From: Monilinia fructicola
Taxonomy: Eukaryota > Ascomycota > Leotiomycetes > Helotiales > Sclerotiniaceae
Assembly: GCA_008692225.1 (NCBI GenBank)
Contig: VICG01000012.1
Coordinates: 496,001-560,000, forward strand
Direction of reading: 5' to 3'
Length of the DNA: 64,000 nucleotides
In this document: piece by piece, positions 61,670 through 64,000 of the stretch
How positions within the stretch are numbered: the stretch's first letter is position 1
Layout: each line of letters opens with the position of its first letter
Program-made: the position numbers and the translations under genes
Notes under the pieces: generated by a model
What the model was told of the DNA's origin: nothing
Databases searched by the model: none
Seen by the model: only the letters and a program-made list of their open reading frames with translations

Positions 61670-63244
61670 CTAAACCCTCAAATCCCTCTCTAGTCTCCCC
61701 CTCAGCCTTTCAATCCTCTCCCTCTTACTCCCCACACTACTACTAACGCTATCGCTTGGAGCCACGCTCATCGCGCCCCTAGGATTAAAATAGCTCTTCC
61801 CATCCTCATCTACACCTCTGTCAATACAACTTGGCGCTGCCATCCCCGCATGCGTATACCCACCACCCTGCTCCCTATATCCGCCGCCATATCTCGCGCT
61901 CACGACCGTCGAAGGCGGGAGGGGAACATCTCGTGCCCGACTTCGGTCACTCACCACGCTCGAACCATCATCGCGTTCCCATGTTGCTTCTGAGCGAGGG
62001 GTGCGCTCGCGTTCGCGTTCTGAGACGTGCGAGGGCGCGGGTCTAGATCCTGTTTTTGAGGGCGAGAATTTAATCGTCGTGTGGGTATGTGAGACTTTAC
62101 TTTTGGCGTCATCGCCTCTTTCTCTCTCTCCTTCTCTCTCTCGATCTTTTGGTTGTGCGCTGTGTCTATGTGGAGCCCCCGAAACTTGCGTCGGAGCATT
62201 CCCATACTCATACTCCGACTCCCTCACGCTAACCTGGGAAACGGGCGCGCGAGAAACCTGCGTCGGAGCTCGACTCACCGCCTTCACCGTGCTCGTCTTC
62301 TCACTCACTCTCGACGGCGCAATACTCTGTGGCTTATCTCGTACATTGATGGCGGTAGGAGGTCTCGCCGTTCCTGCATTTGAGCCCTCGCCTGGCTCCA
62401 CCCCACCTCGACGCATCTTGCTCCCCGAGTTGGAAGGGGGAACCGAGCTGTAGTAGCTACGCTCCTCAATGGGACTGAGAACCCCTTCTCTCTCACGTTC
62501 GCGCTCGCGTTGAATACGAGAGTAGTTGGAGGCCGGTGGCGGCATTGGCGCTTCAATCACTCTATATCGGCGATCTGGGGTACCGGCGGCGGAACCACCG
62601 CGACTACTACTCGCGATAGTTTCCGCGTGACCAGTGGTGTGGCTTCGGCGGAGACCCGGGTGTGCTTTACGTTCGGGCTCAAGCTCATATTCTGGGTCTT
62701 CGCTCTTAACCATGGCGTATGCAAAAGCTGCACCCGCCGCGGCGCCAAGGAAAGTGCCGACGAGAGCTTTGTTCGTCATACCAAAGAGACCACCATTTTT
62801 CTCTCTTCTCCCTTTCCTTTTCCTTTTCTTGATCTTGCTTTTCTACTTCGTCTACATAAACAGTTTCCTCCTCATCACGACTCATATCCCTCCTCACACT
62901 CACTTGAGCCGCCGGATGTCCGTGTCCGTGTCCGTGTCCGTGTCCATGGCCAGCATAAGTTTCTCTCCTCTCACGACTCTCGGAAAAGTTTCAGCTCTTC
63001 GAAAGGGTGGGTGATCTACAGATTTGGATTGAGGAGTATGTGAGATTTGAGTTCTAGCTGGAGCTCGAGAAACGTGACTTGGTGCTACGGCACGATAAGC
63101 TTCATCAGAAGTAGGACCAGTTGAACTACCGGCTGTACTTCGAGCCACTTCTTCTTGCCATTCAAGCACACGACGCGCTTCTTTTTCAGTAGCGGCTGTG
63201 ACAATTGTTGGAGGACGAGCAGATTCTCTGCCGCGTGAGTTCAT
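61670..63244 (-). CDS. Membrane-anchored low-complexity protein, ~523 aa, function unknown
   Basis: Start at 63244 (MNSRGRESARPPTIVTAATE). The N-terminal region includes APSHVSRAPARTQISHTPQS and then a His-Gly run (GHGHGHGHGH) near 62920-62950. An acidic/basic helix (EVEKQDQEKEKEREKREKNG) precedes one small-residue hydrophobic segment, ALVGTFLGAAAGAAFAYAMV, which could be a glycine-zipper membrane helix. The long C-terminal part is Ser/Arg/Pro-rich with repeated (S)RAP(T/V)(Q)VS and SHVSE(R) motifs and ends RERIERLRGRLERDLRV. Three surplus homopolymer bases (63005-63007, 62984-62987, 62796-62800) split it; removal gives exactly 524 codons. No family was recognised with confidence. It could be a fungal-specific membrane or organelle tether. 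Confidence 0.65.
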
Positions 63245-63343
63245 TTTCGATTAGAGTAGAGTGGTTGTTTTATGTTTTGATTTTGTATTTTGTGGTTTGT
63301 GGTTTGTGGTTTGAATCTCGATTTATCTATGAAGATATGATAT

Positions 63344-63408
63344 TTGTTTAGGTTTGAAGATTCAATGTCATGTAATTTGTTTAGATTTGAAGATTCAATG
63401 TCATGTAA
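63344..63408. repeat. 32-bp direct repeat, two copies
   Basis: Copies at 63344-63375 and 63377-63408 (TTGTTTAG(G/A)TTTGAAGATT...) differ at one base and sit about 100-165 bases upstream of the start of the membrane-anchored protein gene. They could duplicate a promoter element, or be a chance local duplication. Confidence 0.85.
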
Positions 63409-64000
63409 GTTCTTTATACTTGACGAAATTCGGAATTTGGAAATCGAACGATGTATGGCGGTATGAAAGGATGGAAGGATGGAAGTGTGGAAGTATGGAA
63501 GTGTGGAAGTATATATGTAAAGGAAGTATATAAGTATATATGTAAGTATATATGTAAATAAGCAAGTATATATATAAGGATGTATATATGTCTCTGTTCG
63601 TATGTCTCTGTTTGTATGTATATGTAAAAGATTGAAAGATGAATAGATGATTTGAATCAGAGATAATGTGATGAGGTGAAGTGACGAGGTGAGGAATGGA
63701 TGGATGGATGGATGTGTGGGTGTGGATGTGGATGTGATGTGATGTGTATGTGATGTACTCGAGTATATGTGATGTATATGTATATAAGATAACTGGATGA
63801 ATACGTTCTCGAAACCTTCAATCTCCTCTGTGTCACCAAAGCAAGATCAAGCAAGACCAAGATCAATGAAGAGGAAAGAGAAGAATGAAAAAGAAGAAAG
63901 AAGAGAGAGAAAGAAAAGAGAACGAGAAGAAAGTGAAAAAGAAAGAGAAAGAGAGAAAGAACATTCGATAGAGAATGAAATGACGACGGGACCCTTTGAT
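63409..64000. other. Window edge: repetitive upstream sequence
   Basis: Contains GGAAGTATGGAAGTGT and GTATATATGTAA repeats, (GGAT)n near 63695-63715 and a polypurine GAAAGAGA tract from about 63860 to the end. No gene recognised; the region continues beyond the window. Confidence 0.5.

Overview
The window is nuclear DNA of a filamentous ascomycete. Protein-coding genes carry short GT-AG introns of about 50-130 nt with CTAAC/CTAAT-type branch points. There are gene families typical of filamentous fungi (NADPH oxidase B, a PHO84-type phosphate symporter, an M14 carboxypeptidase), long non-coding spacers with many microsatellites, and two extremely AT-rich islands that look like transposons destroyed by repeat-induced point mutation (RIP). 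Gene sequences and island style recall Leotiomycetes, most likely Sclerotiniaceae (Botrytis/Sclerotinia relatives). That placement is inference from memory, not a search result.

Layout. 1-3.1 kb: spacer, then a six-exon secreted metallocarboxypeptidase. 3.4-5.8 kb: AT island 1, a decayed element with terminal inverted repeats and a nested 155-bp MITE. 6.2-11.2 kb: two lineage-type genes of unknown role, a 491-aa protein and a ~945-aa coiled-coil protein holding two copies of a Trp-rich repeat. 13.6-17.0 kb: a PhzF-fold protein and a phosphate:H+ symporter, both on the minus strand. 17-21.4 kb: no convincing gene. 21.4-25.5 kb: an FMN-dependent monooxygenase and an anion:cation symporter, co-oriented, a plausible uptake-plus-oxidation pair. 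25.5-36 kb: mostly spacer, with two weakly supported ORFs or membrane proteins, one bearing a tandem-repeat tail. 36.1-39.8 kb: AT island 2. 40.5-42.4 kb: noxB. 46.8-52.8 kb: housekeeping block of ubiquitin-conjugating enzyme E2 (Ubc4 type), glutaryl-CoA dehydrogenase, and the flap endonuclease FEN1, which diverges from the dehydrogenase gene. 53.8-58.3 kb: a very large disordered/coiled-coil protein. 58.3-61.6 kb: a dense field of microsatellites. 61.7-63.2 kb: a ~523-aa membrane-anchored, low-complexity protein.

Two points matter most for a reader. First, many reading frames are broken by single-base additions that nearly all fall in homopolymers. Removing them restores conserved protein sequence and whole-codon gene lengths in every case, so I treat them as probable assembly errors and annotate continuous genes. 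Second, the FEN1 gene only encodes its invariant catalytic Asp-Ala-Ser motif if a 5-nt microexon is spliced in. This microexon is supported by good splice sites and branch points on both sides.

No tRNA, rRNA or CRISPR array was recognised.
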